Below, in pieces: positions 44,476 through 53,429 of a stretch of 64,000 bases of DNA. The position numbers were made by a program, and so were the translations under genes. Below the pieces are notes generated by a model. The model ran no database searches and was not told where the DNA came from. It worked only from the letters and a program-made list of their open reading frames with translations. The stretch covers positions 57,533 to 121,532 of the forward strand of contig NZ_BCQF01000005.1 of the NCBI RefSeq assembly GCF_001544295.1, read 5' to 3'. The stretch comes from Enterococcus pseudoavium NBRC 100491 (GTDB lineage Bacteria; Bacillota; Bacilli; Lactobacillales; Enterococcaceae). Numbering within the stretch: position 1 is the first letter of the stretch; every line of letters begins with the position of its first letter.

Positions 44476-45573
44476 CTACTCTTCAGCTAGTTTTACTGGT
44501 ACCTTGACCGCTGTAGCAGTTGCCGAAACGACCGGGACTTTAATTTCAATACTGGTTCCTTGACCTTTAAAACTGATTATCTTCGTCGAACCGCCAATAC
44601 CGGCGATTCGTTCACGAATATTTCTTAGCCCATAGCTACCAGCATGTTCATCCTTCGCCTCAAAACCAACACCATCGTCAATCACTCGCAGCAAGATATT
44701 TTGTCCAATAATTTTTAAATAGACTTCTAACTCATTCGCCTTAGCGTGTCGCAAAGTGTTAGATAATAATTCCTGCACAACTCGGAATAATTGATCCTCG
44801 ATACTAGCAGAAACCTGAATATCTTGAACGTCCCATTTTAATTTAATTTGGATCTTTGTCTGTAATTCTTTTAATAATTGCTCAATCCCTTGACGCAAGC
44901 TTTTACCTTCCAAACTGATTGGTCTTAAGTGCAGCAAAAGTGCCCGCATCTCTGACTGGGCCGCATTAATAATGTCAGCTACCATCGCCAACTGTTTTTT
45001 ATAAGGCTCTAATTCTTCTGAATACTGTGACTGTTCATTCAAGGCAGACATCATCATCATCGCTGCAAACAGCTGTTGAGAAACAGAATCGTGAAGTTCT
45101 CTAGCTAAACGATGTCGCTCTTCTTCTAATATTTTCTCTTTCGTTGTACCATCCACCATTTGCGGCTGGCTGCTTAATTGCTGCAATTCGCGCGACATAC
45201 TCACTAATTTTTCTTTAATTCGTTTGATATCATGATCGACTAACAGCATCTCTTTATTTTGTGAGATAGCCACATCCAATGAAGAATCTTCATAATTGCC
45301 CGAAGCTAAATTTTGCAATTTCCCTTCGATTTTTCCAAGCTGGCGTTTTTCGATAAAAGCTACCAAAAAATAGACGACGCTGCTGACAGTCAATGAAATC
45401 ACAAGAATATGGACAAAGATAGGAATGTAAAAAATACGAGCTGCAAATAGCTGGCCAAATAATTGTCTTTGTCCAATCGCATACATATAGAGAAACAATG
45501 TCGTTAAAATTAGTAAAAAGGAGATCAAACCAGAGTAAAGAGCGATTTGCAGACGAGAATATTTTCCCATCAT
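44476..45573 (-). CDS. liaS: LiaS sensor histidine kinase
   Basis: A 365-residue kinase with two N-terminal membrane segments separated by a short extracellular loop, the intramembrane-sensing layout. The phospho-acceptor is His161 in RHRLARELHDSVSQQ, and the ATPase domain has VVQELLSNTLRHAKA and VIDDGVGFEA. It overlaps liaF by four bases (ATGA). It senses lipid II-cycle stress, restrained by LiaF. Confidence 0.93.
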   Translation of the reverse strand: MMGKYSRLQIALYSGLISFLLILTTLFLYMYAIGQRQLFGQLFAARIFYIPIFVHILVISLTVSSVVYFLVAFIEKRQLGKIEGKLQNLASGNYEDSSLDVAISQNKEMLLVDHDIKRIKEKLVSMSRELQQLSSQPQMVDGTTKEKILEEERHRLARELHDSVSQQLFAAMMMMSALNEQSQYSEELEPYKKQLAMVADIINAAQSEMRALLLHLRPISLEGKSLRQGIEQLLKELQTKIQIKLKWDVQDIQVSASIEDQLFRVVQELLSNTLRHAKANELEVYLKIIGQNILLRVIDDGVGFEAKDEHAGSYGLRNIRERIAGIGGSTKIISFKGQGTSIEIKVPVVSATATAVKVPVKLAEE

Positions 45574-46292
45574 ACACGAATCACCTCGACATCTCCTACT
45601 AAGGTATTGGTCACTATTTTCAATCGACGCGGACTTTCATCATAATCTTCACTATAAATTTTCAGCGTTTCATTTCGTAAAACTTGCGAATCATCATCAA
45701 AATCGACTTTCCCATATAAAGTCGCGTGTTCAAAAAGAATCCCGATACCATAGGGAACTAAAATCCGGGTTCGGCCAAATCCTTTGCGAACAATTACTAC
45801 GCTATCTTCTTTAGGTAATAACGTATTGCCTAAATCCACGATTGTATCCCCTGCAAAAATCGCTACATTGATATCATCCCATTCAAAAACTTGGGCGCCA
45901 ATCCGATCATTACCAAACCAATTTTGTTTCTTGCGTTCCCCATTGTGTTTTTGTGGATCGGTGGTCTCAACCATCACTATGCTTTTTTTATTTTTTAAAG
46001 AATGGTTCGGCATTGAGATTCCTGCAATTTCAAATCCTTTGAGTCCCAGAAAAAGAACTGCAAAAACCAACATCAGCCAGGTTGCCGGACTGTTTACCAA
46101 ACAGATTATCAAGATTACTGAGCCCAAAACTAATTGGAATTTACTTCGCCGATGCTTACGCAACGCCCAGTAAATATTTAATGCCCCAAAAAGCAACATG
46201 ATCAACATCGCAGGATTTGAAGACAATTGCCATAATAAGAAAATTGCAAGTAAGGCCTCGATAACAATGAAAAAGCGCCATGGATTTTTCAT
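45570..46292 (-). CDS. liaF: LiaF, membrane inhibitor of LiaRS signalling
   Basis: A 240-residue protein with several N-terminal hydrophobic segments (FFIVIEALLAIFLLWQL, then PAMLIMLLFGALNIYWAL and later ones) and a C-terminal beta-rich DUF2154-like domain (VFEWDDINVAIFAGDTIVDL). The ATG at 46292 follows GGGAGGAAAGACAAA; the earlier TTG at 46310 overlaps that ribosome site. First gene of the operon. Confidence 0.93.
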   Translation of the reverse strand: MKNPWRFFIVIEALLAIFLLWQLSSNPAMLIMLLFGALNIYWALRKHRRSKFQLVLGSVILIICLVNSPATWLMLVFAVLFLGLKGFEIAGISMPNHSLKNKKSIVMVETTDPQKHNGERKKQNWFGNDRIGAQVFEWDDINVAIFAGDTIVDLGNTLLPKEDSVVIVRKGFGRTRILVPYGIGILFEHATLYGKVDFDDDSQVLRNETLKIYSEDYDESPRRLKIVTNTLVGDVEVIRV

Positions 46293-46371
46293 TTTTGTCT
46301 TTCCTCCCAACTTTTTATTTATACTTCATTCTACTTTTTTTATTCGTTAAATACTATCGGTCTAAGGTCGC

Positions 46372-46399
46372 AAACTAGCTAAACTTGAGCAACTAGTTT
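46372..46399. repeat. Inverted repeat upstream of liaFSR
   Basis: AAACTAG and CTAGTTT arms 14 bases apart. Next to it (minus strand, 46355-46370) lies GCGACCTTAGACCG, which contains two GACC half-sites. A -10-like TAGAAT lies between this and liaF. These are candidate LiaR operator elements. Confidence 0.35.
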
Positions 46400-46457
46400 A
46401 AAACTTCAGTTATGTAAAACTTTCTAACCCACTGAATTTAGAAAAAACTCGAAAAAT

Positions 46458-46482
46458 AAAAGAGGCGTCCAGCGCCTCTTTT
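46458..46482 (-). terminator. Terminator of greA
   Basis: AAAGAGGCG and CGCCTCTTTT arms around a five-base loop; minus-strand T-run follows. Confidence 0.85.
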
Positions 46483-46493
46483 ACTTATCAAAT

Positions 46494-46967
46494 TTATTTT
46501 ACGTTAACAATTTTGACTTCCATGCTTCCGCCTGGGGTTGCGATTGTCATAACGTCTCCAACATGCTTACCAATCAAGGCTTGAGCGATGGGTGAATCGT
46601 TAGAGATTTTGCCAGTTAATGGATCTGCCTCGGCTTTCCCAACGATCGTATATTCTTCTTCTTCTTCATCAGGTAATTCTACGAAGGTAACCGTCTTACC
46701 GATTGAGATTTCATCCGCAGCAACGTTATCATTATCAATGATTTGGGCAAAACGAATCATCGTTTCTAATGTATTAATCCGACCTTCCACAAAGGCTTGT
46801 TCATCCTTAGCAGATTCGTACTCCGAGTTTTCAGATAAATCGCCAAAACTACGAGCGATTTTAATTCGTTCAATAATTTCTCCCCGTTTAACTGTCTTTA
46901 GTTCTTCTAATTCCTGCTCTAATTTTTCTTTTCCTTCTAGAGTCATTGGATAAGTTTTTTCTACCAT
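46494..46967 (-). CDS. greA: Transcription elongation factor GreA
   Basis: A 157-residue GreA: N-terminal coiled-coil hairpin ([20 protein letters not shown], with the tip acidic residues in [16 protein letters not shown]) and a C-terminal FKBP-like domain ([10 protein letters not shown] type). It rescues backtracked RNA polymerase. It lies downstream of mltG, a common Firmicutes order; GAAGGAGAAGAAAA precedes the ATG. Confidence 0.96.
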   Translation of the reverse strand: MVEKTYPMTLEGKEKLEQELEELKTVKRGEIIERIKIARSFGDLSENSEYESAKDEQAFVEGRINTLETMIRFAQIIDNDNVAADEISIGKTVTFVELPDEEEEEYTIVGKAEADPLTGKISNDSPIAQALIGKHVGDVMTIATPGGSMEVKIVNVK

Positions 46968-46992
46968 TTTTCTTCTCCTTCAATCAACAAAA

Positions 46993-47043
46993 TTACGAAA
47001 GGTAATCTTTTATAGAATTAATCCACAAAAGATTACCACGTAA
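46993..47043 (-). repeat. Long hairpin between mltG and greA
   Basis: An 11-base perfect inverted repeat, GGTAATCTTTT (47001-47011) and AAAAGATTACC (47027-47037), extended by outer TTACG/CGTAA arms. It is within the mltG-greA gap, about 25 bases before the greA start, and has no strong T-run. It may terminate, attenuate or stabilise the transcript. Confidence 0.6.
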
Positions 47044-47062
47044 TTACTGTAATGTAAATTGT

Positions 47063-48796
47063 TTATTTGTCTTTATTGACATATTTTTCAACCAATTCCA
47101 TATGTTCTTCATAAGTCTTGGCATAATATACTTTCCCAGTCGAGATATCTGCAACAAAATAAATATAATCATTTTCTGTTGGGTCTAATACCGCTAGAAT
47201 CGCTTCTTGACTTGGGTTGTCAAATGGTCCAGGACCATAACCAGTATTCTGATACAAGTTGTATGGTGAATCAACTTCCAAGTCTTTGTTGTAAACGAAC
47301 TCTTTGTGGACACCTAATGCATAAAGAATCGAAATATCTGATTGTAATGGCATTCCTTGATCAATTCGGTTAAAGAAGACTTGCGCGATCTTCTTACGGT
47401 CTGCTTGGGTGACCCCTTCTTTTTCAACGAGCGAAGCCAAAGTCATAACCTCTTGAACCGTCATTCCTTTTTCTTTAATTTGACTATAATATGGTGTCAT
47501 AACTTGATTCATCGTATCAACCATCTGGGTAACTAAATCTTCAAGACTACGATTTTTATGAACATTATAGGTTGCCGGGAATAGATAGCCTTCCAAACGA
47601 TAACGGACATCGTTAGCATTGCCTGCATCCGTTAACAGATCTGGATACTGAGTTTTTAATTGATCAAAGAATTTTTCATCTTTCATCACTTTGATAAAAT
47701 CAGCTTTCTTGAAGTCTGTCTTCTTCGCAACTAACTCAGCAATCTTATCAACATCGTAACCTTCGGGAATCGTTAATTTCGATGCATCATCTAATGGCTC
47801 GGCACTTCCGCCCTGCTGTAACTCCTTACTAATTTGGTCCAACGTCATATTAGGTGAAAACTGATAATAGCCAGCTTGGAAATTCGTTAAGTTTTTAAAC
47901 TTTGTATAGAAATTAAAGACCATACCGTCACGAATAACGTCACCTTCTTCTAGAATATCCCCAATCTGACGATTCGATGAACCGCTTGGAACTTCTACCT
48001 GGACTAATTGTTTATCATTCTTATCCAGTGGCTTTAACCCAGCACTGACATAATTGTAACCAGAGATCGCTAAAATCCCAGCAACAATCAAAATACCAAT
48101 GGTTAATATATACACGATCTTTCGGACCACGCGATCCTCTTTGTTACGCTCTGCTCGCTTCAAGTTGCTCTCCTCACTTAAATCCCCTTCAAACTCTTCT
48201 TCCATCCGATGAAGTTCATCAATTTTTTCACTAATGCGATGGAAAATTGAAGGTTCTGCTTCTGTATCTCCGTCATTTTTAGTTTTAGCACTCGGCTCTT
48301 CAGCAGGAAGCGGCCTTTTGGCTTCTTCACGAGAACTTAACTGACGGGTGGGTGTCCTATCGAACTCTTTAGAAGATTCTACTGATTGTCTTTTCTCTTT
48401 TGCGGGTTCTTTCTCAATCTTGGTCCTAGCCGTTTCTTTCTTCACAACTTTTGCTGATTGAACAGCACGTGCTGAAGTTTTAGCTTTAGAAATAGCCGCC
48501 TCTTTGCTTGGTTCGGCAACCTTCTCAACCTTTTCAGTTGTTTTGGCCCTTTGCTTAGAAACGGATTTTTCAGATTTATTTCTTTTATTACCAAATAAGC
48601 GCTCATAGGACGAAGCCAAGTCGTCGTCATCACTAACCGCTGTTTTCTCATTCGATTTTACATCCGAAGCACGGGTGCCTGAACGCGTCTTTTTAGTCGT
48701 TTCTAGTTCTCGATTCTTTCGACCCTCTTCTAAAGCTCGCATAATCTGCTCTTTAAAAGATTCTTCGTCCGAGTGTTGGTTTTTATCTTCAGACAA
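47063..48796 (-). CDS. mltG: Endolytic transglycosylase MltG with long cytoplasmic N-terminus
   Basis: MltG cleaves nascent glycan strands and sets chain length. One membrane segment near residues 229-250 (VYILTIGILIVAGILAISGY) precedes the YceG domain with LysM-like subdomain (VEVPSGSSNRQIGDILEEGD) and the catalytic Glu in LASLVEKEGVTQADRKKIAQ. The first ~225 residues are Lys/Glu/Ser/Ala-rich, charged and probably disordered, longer than in many Bacilli. The start is most likely TTG 48796, eight bases after AGGAGG; TTG 48802 is too close. Confidence 0.9.
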   Translation of the reverse strand: MSEDKNQHSDEESFKEQIMRALEEGRKNRELETTKKTRSGTRASDVKSNEKTAVSDDDDLASSYERLFGNKRNKSEKSVSKQRAKTTEKVEKVAEPSKEAAISKAKTSARAVQSAKVVKKETARTKIEKEPAKEKRQSVESSKEFDRTPTRQLSSREEAKRPLPAEEPSAKTKNDGDTEAEPSIFHRISEKIDELHRMEEEFEGDLSEESNLKRAERNKEDRVVRKIVYILTIGILIVAGILAISGYNYVSAGLKPLDKNDKQLVQVEVPSGSSNRQIGDILEEGDVIRDGMVFNFYTKFKNLTNFQAGYYQFSPNMTLDQISKELQQGGSAEPLDDASKLTIPEGYDVDKIAELVAKKTDFKKADFIKVMKDEKFFDQLKTQYPDLLTDAGNANDVRYRLEGYLFPATYNVHKNRSLEDLVTQMVDTMNQVMTPYYSQIKEKGMTVQEVMTLASLVEKEGVTQADRKKIAQVFFNRIDQGMPLQSDISILYALGVHKEFVYNKDLEVDSPYNLYQNTGYGPGPFDNPSQEAILAVLDPTENDYIYFVADISTGKVYYAKTYEEHMELVEKYVNKDK

Positions 48797-48834
48797 AAAC
48801 AACTCCTCCTTACTTCATGTCATAACTTTACCCA

Positions 48835-48840
48835 TTATAC
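48835..48840 (-). promoter_or_regulatory. -10 element for mltG
   Basis: Minus strand CATGTATAATGG about 40 bases before mltG, so mltG can be transcribed independently of the glycosyltransferase gene upstream. The -35 (TTCCAC) is poor. Confidence 0.45.
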
Positions 48841-48887
48841 ATGAAATAAAAGAGGAGTGGAATGTAAAATTTATTTAGTTAAGGAAA

Positions 48888-49838
48888 TTATATTTTTTTC
48901 TTTTGAGAGTCATCTTCATACAAACGGTATAAATTTAATTCATAGTCCTTTTTCGCATTGGTCACAACTGTGTCTAAAATCAACCCGGTAACAAGCAATA
49001 ATAGTGAAAAAATCATTAAGCCTGACGCTAGAATCGAAGAAGGTACTTTTGTGATAAACCCAGTCTGAAGAAATTCATTGATGACTGGAATACCAAAGAC
49101 AAGACCGAACAAAAAGAAAATCAAACTAAAGATCGAGAAAAATAGCATTGGCTTGTAGTCTTTGAACATTCTTAAAATTGTCAACAAAACTTTGATACCA
49201 TCAGAATACGTGTCTAATTTCGATTCACTGCCTTCTGGGCGATCTCGATAATCAATTGGGACTTCCACTAGCTTGAAGCGTTTATCTAATGCGTGAATCG
49301 TAAATTCTGTCTCAATTTGAAACCCTGAACTCATTACTGGAAAACTTTTAACAAACATTCGATTAAAGCCACGATAGCCAGTCATTACGTCTTTGATTTG
49401 CGCTTTATATAAATAATTGATCGAGTTCTTAACTAAGTTATTACCAAAATCGTGAAATGCTCGTTTATTTTCATTAAAATAAGTCCCGTTAGATAAACGA
49501 TCTCCGATTACCATGTCCGCTCTTTCTTCACGTAGAGCCGCTAACAACTCCGATGCATATTCCGCTGGATACGTATCATCACCGTCAACCATTAAATAGA
49601 AATCTGCTTCGATGTCAAAAAACATTTGACGAATCACATTCCCTTTACCTTGACGAGGTTCCTTTTTGACGATTGCTCCTTCATTCAGGGCAATCTCATA
49701 CGTATTATCCGTTGAATTGTTATCGTAGACATAAATGTCCGCATCAGGCAATTGCTTCTGAAAGTCATTGATCACTTTTTTTATCGTCAATGCTTCGTTG
49801 TAGCATGGGATCAGGACAGCAATTTTTTCATTATTCAT
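48888..49838 (-). CDS. DPM1-like glycosyltransferase family 2 with two C-terminal membrane segments
   Basis: A 316-residue GT2 enzyme: IAVLIPCYNEALTIKKVI, VYDNNSTDNTYEI, MVDGDDTYPAEYASELL (DxD), ADMVIGDRLSNGTYF and FRDxxxG-like TGYRGFNRMFVKS, then two C-terminal membrane helices. This group makes polyprenyl-phosphate sugars or transfers them in envelope glycan synthesis. The ATG at 49838 follows TTAGGAGATTAAAC. A terminator separates it from the polysaccharide operon, yet it lies next to it. Confidence 0.88.
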   Translation of the reverse strand: MNNEKIAVLIPCYNEALTIKKVINDFQKQLPDADIYVYDNNSTDNTYEIALNEGAIVKKEPRQGKGNVIRQMFFDIEADFYLMVDGDDTYPAEYASELLAALREERADMVIGDRLSNGTYFNENKRAFHDFGNNLVKNSINYLYKAQIKDVMTGYRGFNRMFVKSFPVMSSGFQIETEFTIHALDKRFKLVEVPIDYRDRPEGSESKLDTYSDGIKVLLTILRMFKDYKPMLFFSIFSLIFFLFGLVFGIPVINEFLQTGFITKVPSSILASGLMIFSLLLLVTGLILDTVVTNAKKDYELNLYRLYEDDSQKKKI

Positions 49839-49881
49839 GTTTAATCTCCTAACTTCACAACTATCTATCATAATACCAAAA

Positions 49882-49908
49882 AAAAGCCGGATATGCTCCG
49901 ACTTTTTA
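49882..49908 (-). terminator. Terminator at the end of the polysaccharide operon
   Basis: Minus strand AAAAGTCGGA and TCCGGCTTTT arms around GCATA, followed by TTTT. It closes the operon behind the GtrB-like gene. Confidence 0.85.
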
Positions 49909-49955
49909 AATCAAATTACTGATGCAAACCCACTATATTAAAAATGTTACTTTTT

Positions 49956-50924
49956 TCAAATAATTTTTTTGTCCCTATTCTCTATCATTTTTGATTTTTT
50001 TATATCTTCAATAAAATAGAGCGGCCTTTGTTTTGACTCAATAAAAATTCGAGAAAGATATTCTCCGACAATACCGATTGAAATCAACTGACATCCGCCC
50101 AGAAAGAGCATAACTATCATTAGTGACGGGAACCCCGATGTATCTGATCCGAATATTAAAGTTTTAATTAAAACATAGATCATATAAACAAAAGTCATCG
50201 CAGACACTATAAATCCAAAATACATCGAGATTCTTAACGGGGCAGTTGTGTATGACGTAATCCCTTCAATCGCCAGTTTTATTAAAGATTTATAGCTCCA
50301 TTTGGAGTCTCCATGCAATCTCTCATCAGCATTGAATTCAATTGAAATTTTCTTGAAACCGATCCAATTATAAAGTCCTTTGGTATATCTTTGAGTTTCT
50401 CTTAATTGTTTTAAAGCTTCAACTGCCTTTTTGTCAAGCAATCGAAAATCACCTGCATCGGGATTAACTGGAGAATTCGACATCTTCTCAAGTAATTTGT
50501 AAAATAATTTGGATGTCGTCTTTTTTAAATAAGATTCTCCTTTTCGCTTCTTCCTTTTTGCATACACGTCCTCGTATCCAAGACACCACAATTCTATCAT
50601 ATCAGGAATTAATGTTGGAGGGTGTTGAAGATCGGCATCAATTGTTATTACTGCATCGTGCATAGAATAATCGAATCCCGCTGCCATTGCGACCTCTTTT
50701 CCATAATTCCGTGATAGTTCTATTAGACTAACGTCATTTACTTCCTCAATCAACGATTCAACTACTTCTGTAGTTGAATCTGTACTACCATCGTTAATAA
50801 AAAGATATTCAAAAAAATAATCTTGAGACAGTGGATCCAGAGTTTCCTTCAATTTACGATAGAGAGGCCTAACGTTCTCCTCTTCATTGTATGCGGGAAT
50901 TGAAATTAGAATACTCTTCTTCAT
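49956..50924 (-). CDS. GtrB/DPM1-like glycosyltransferase (GT2)
   Basis: A 322-residue GT2 protein: ILISIPAYNEEENVRPLYRK, FINDGSTDSTTEVVE, TIDADLQHPPTLIPDMIELW and two C-terminal membrane segments (MYFGFIVSAMTFVYMIYVLI, then MIVMLFLGGCQLISIGIVGE). It shares its layout and most motifs with the 41711-42643 product. It would load undecaprenyl phosphate with a sugar, for use by the neighbouring DUF6056-like protein. Confidence 0.9.
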   Translation of the reverse strand: MKKSILISIPAYNEEENVRPLYRKLKETLDPLSQDYFFEYLFINDGSTDSTTEVVESLIEEVNDVSLIELSRNYGKEVAMAAGFDYSMHDAVITIDADLQHPPTLIPDMIELWCLGYEDVYAKRKKRKGESYLKKTTSKLFYKLLEKMSNSPVNPDAGDFRLLDKKAVEALKQLRETQRYTKGLYNWIGFKKISIEFNADERLHGDSKWSYKSLIKLAIEGITSYTTAPLRISMYFGFIVSAMTFVYMIYVLIKTLIFGSDTSGFPSLMIVMLFLGGCQLISIGIVGEYLSRIFIESKQRPLYFIEDIKKSKMIENRDKKII

Positions 50925-50935
50925 TTATAGACCTC

Positions 50936-52384
50936 CTACTTGAAAATAACATTTTTATCTGCTGGTATCCCATAAAATTTTTTGAATTTAACTAGCCAAT
51001 CACCTGGCTCAGCACTAGTCTTCCATGTATAATTTCCGTTTGGGAGGATGGGTAAAACTATTTCTGTTTTATTCGTTTTGATTGATTCCTCTATAAGGTT
51101 TTCTCTCTGTAATTGAACTTTATACATATATCCGAAAATGAATAAGTAAAAAACTAACATTGAGACGATAGAAACTGTTATCCCTGACTTCATTAATCTA
51201 TAAAAGTTTTTTGATATGTTAATTCCTTCAAGCAGTTCAAAGTAAATAATTCCGGTAAATAATATAAATAAGCAGTACGTTAAAAAGAACGAACGAGGTC
51301 CAATAGGTTCTGCCATAATTAATGGAGCCGCTGAAAACGGAATAGATATAAATATAATTAAATTGAATAATAATATTCTTCCAGAAAAAACTATTGAAAA
51401 AATTTTTAACAGACTGATAAAGTATGCAATAGAAAAAAGATTGACAATTGTATTTTCATACTGAAAAGAAAATTTCATCTGTCCATAAAAAAATATGCCA
51501 TAAATAAAATATGTTATCGTTAATACTATAGAACTTTTACTCCAAAAATTGAGATTTCTATTTTTCTTAAAACAAAGCAATAATAACCCTAAGTTAAATA
51601 TAATGAATAGGAACTTATAGTTTAAAATCATATTCGGTAATATCTGAGAACTAATTTTATTCCAAATAAAACTGAAAGATAATTCTATTTTTTTATATCC
51701 ATCAGTATTATTAGCCGCATTCAAATATGCTGGATTAACAAACATAACAATAGTCCCCAACAATGCGGAAACCGTTGCCCCAATTACAAAACGTGTATTC
51801 TTTTTATTAATCATTTTCTCAATAACTAGTATTGAGAGACTTAAAACTAACATAAAGATCGTTACATTTTCACTAAAAAATTGTGTTCCCAAACTAATAA
51901 GTATTCCTGAGATTAAATAGGCCTCCTTTGTCTGTTTCTTTATCACATAACAATATATTGACTGTAAATATAGAATCACAAAGATGACTGGAGGAACAAA
52001 ATTTACAAACGCTGCTGGCCACCCATAGATTTGCCGAAAAAGAACCGTTGGGACCATTAGTAATAGTAAAAAAGTACATAATAAAACAAATTCTCTATTT
52101 TCATCATTACTTTTTAAAACACCGTAAAATTTCTTTATTGATAAATACACTCCTAGTGTTACAACTGTCATAAAAAACGCTTTAAAAAAATTACTTCTTG
52201 TAATTAGAAGCGACAAGATATCACCAAAATATCGGCCGTTATAACCTTGGAAAAAATTCCTCAAATACCTAATTCCCGCATCAGTTCCCCAAGCCCACTC
52301 ATCATGGTTGTAGGGAACCATAAAAAAAATTGTAAATAGCATTGCAACTACTATTATTCTTTTTATTATATCCTTTTTTTTCAT
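50936..52384 (-). CDS. DUF6056-like polytopic membrane protein, putative GT-C transferase
   Basis: A 482-residue protein with about eleven hydrophobic segments and a short C-terminal periplasmic-side tail. After the first segment the loop reads VPYNHDEWAWGTDAGIRYLR, an acidic motif in the place of the GT-C catalytic carboxylates. I recognise the DUF6056 pattern with moderate certainty. Start chosen at ATG 52384 after GGTGGGG. Paired with the GtrB-like gene 12 bases downstream, it may transfer a lipid-linked side sugar to the polymer outside the membrane. Confidence 0.7.
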   Translation of the reverse strand: MKKKDIIKRIIVVAMLFTIFFMVPYNHDEWAWGTDAGIRYLRNFFQGYNGRYFGDILSLLITRSNFFKAFFMTVVTLGVYLSIKKFYGVLKSNDENREFVLLCTFLLLLMVPTVLFRQIYGWPAAFVNFVPPVIFVILYLQSIYCYVIKKQTKEAYLISGILISLGTQFFSENVTIFMLVLSLSILVIEKMINKKNTRFVIGATVSALLGTIVMFVNPAYLNAANNTDGYKKIELSFSFIWNKISSQILPNMILNYKFLFIIFNLGLLLLCFKKNRNLNFWSKSSIVLTITYFIYGIFFYGQMKFSFQYENTIVNLFSIAYFISLLKIFSIVFSGRILLFNLIIFISIPFSAAPLIMAEPIGPRSFFLTYCLFILFTGIIYFELLEGINISKNFYRLMKSGITVSIVSMLVFYLFIFGYMYKVQLQRENLIEESIKTNKTEIVLPILPNGNYTWKTSAEPGDWLVKFKKFYGIPADKNVIFK

Positions 52385-52457
52385 CGAGTACTGACCCCAC
52401 CTAAAATTCATTTCATTTGAAATATTCTAATTTTTTAAGAACTCATGTTTATGAAAA

Positions 52458-53408
52458 TTATAGATGGAAATCCTCTGATTTCAAATATTTCTTCATGCCT
52501 TCTTGAACACTAAAGTTTGCTTGATAGCCTAGACTTTTTAATCTAGCAATGTCAGAAACTGAATCTTTAATATCGCCATCTCTTTCTGCTTCGTGTTTGA
52601 TTGGCAAGGTTATCTCTAATGTTTCATCAATTACTGCTATCAATTCTTTAAGAGTAATTGCGCTACCTGTTCCAACATTGAATTGCTTTCCTAGGGCTTC
52701 CTCTTTGGTCGCAACAAGGAGTAAAGCTTGGATCACATCTTCAATAAAAACAAAGTCGCGAGATTGTGAACCATCACCAAATAATGTGAATTCTGTAGCT
52801 AATCCATTTTGAAGCTTTTTATAACGGTCTACTAAAATCGAGATTACTCCGCTGTAAGGTGATTCTGGATTTTGATTAGGTCCATAAACATTGAAAAAAC
52901 GTACGGCGCTAGTATTTACGCCATAAAGATGATTGTAGTCCAACACATATTGTTCTGCTGCAAACTTATCGACCGCATAAGGTGTCAGCGGACGAATCAC
53001 TGACTCTTCTTTCTTGGGCAATGTTGGTTCATCCCCATAGACTGCTGCCGAAGAACTGAAGACTAACCGTTTCATATCTTTTTGATGCGCTCTAATTAAT
53101 TCTAGTAACATCAGAACACTCTCAAAATTGATTTGATGTGTTTCAACTGGCCGTTCTACCGAATCCGCCACACTTGCAATGGCTGCCAAATGGAAAATAT
53201 AGTCGAACGAATTGTTGGAAAGTACATCCGTCATTAGTTCCCTGTCTGTAACAGAACCCTTAATAAACTTCAGGTTCGAATTTTTGTTTAAGTTTTCTTC
53301 TTTTCCCATCGATAGGTCATCGATTACGATGACAGAATTTTCTTTCGATAAATAATTAGCTAACGTTGAACCGATGAAACCGGCACCGCCAGTGATTAAA
53401 TTGTTCAT
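52458..53408 (-). CDS. NAD-dependent sugar epimerase/dehydratase (GalE-like)
   Basis: Extended SDR of 316 residues: NAD loop ITGGAGFIGSTLANYL, VIDDLSMGKEENL, HLAAIASVADSVERP, the Ser and YxxxK active site in SSSAAVYGDEPTL and TPYAVDKFAAEQYV, and RFFNVYGPNQNP. It is closest to UDP-glucose/UDP-GlcNAc 4-epimerases of polysaccharide loci. It would supply a galacto-configured nucleotide sugar; the sugar itself is inferred. Confidence 0.85.
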   Translation of the reverse strand: MNNLITGGAGFIGSTLANYLSKENSVIVIDDLSMGKEENLNKNSNLKFIKGSVTDRELMTDVLSNNSFDYIFHLAAIASVADSVERPVETHQINFESVLMLLELIRAHQKDMKRLVFSSSAAVYGDEPTLPKKEESVIRPLTPYAVDKFAAEQYVLDYNHLYGVNTSAVRFFNVYGPNQNPESPYSGVISILVDRYKKLQNGLATEFTLFGDGSQSRDFVFIEDVIQALLLVATKEEALGKQFNVGTGSAITLKELIAVIDETLEITLPIKHEAERDGDIKDSVSDIARLKSLGYQANFSVQEGMKKYLKSEDFHL

Positions 53409-53429
53409 GAGTTCTCCTTCCCTTTCACC

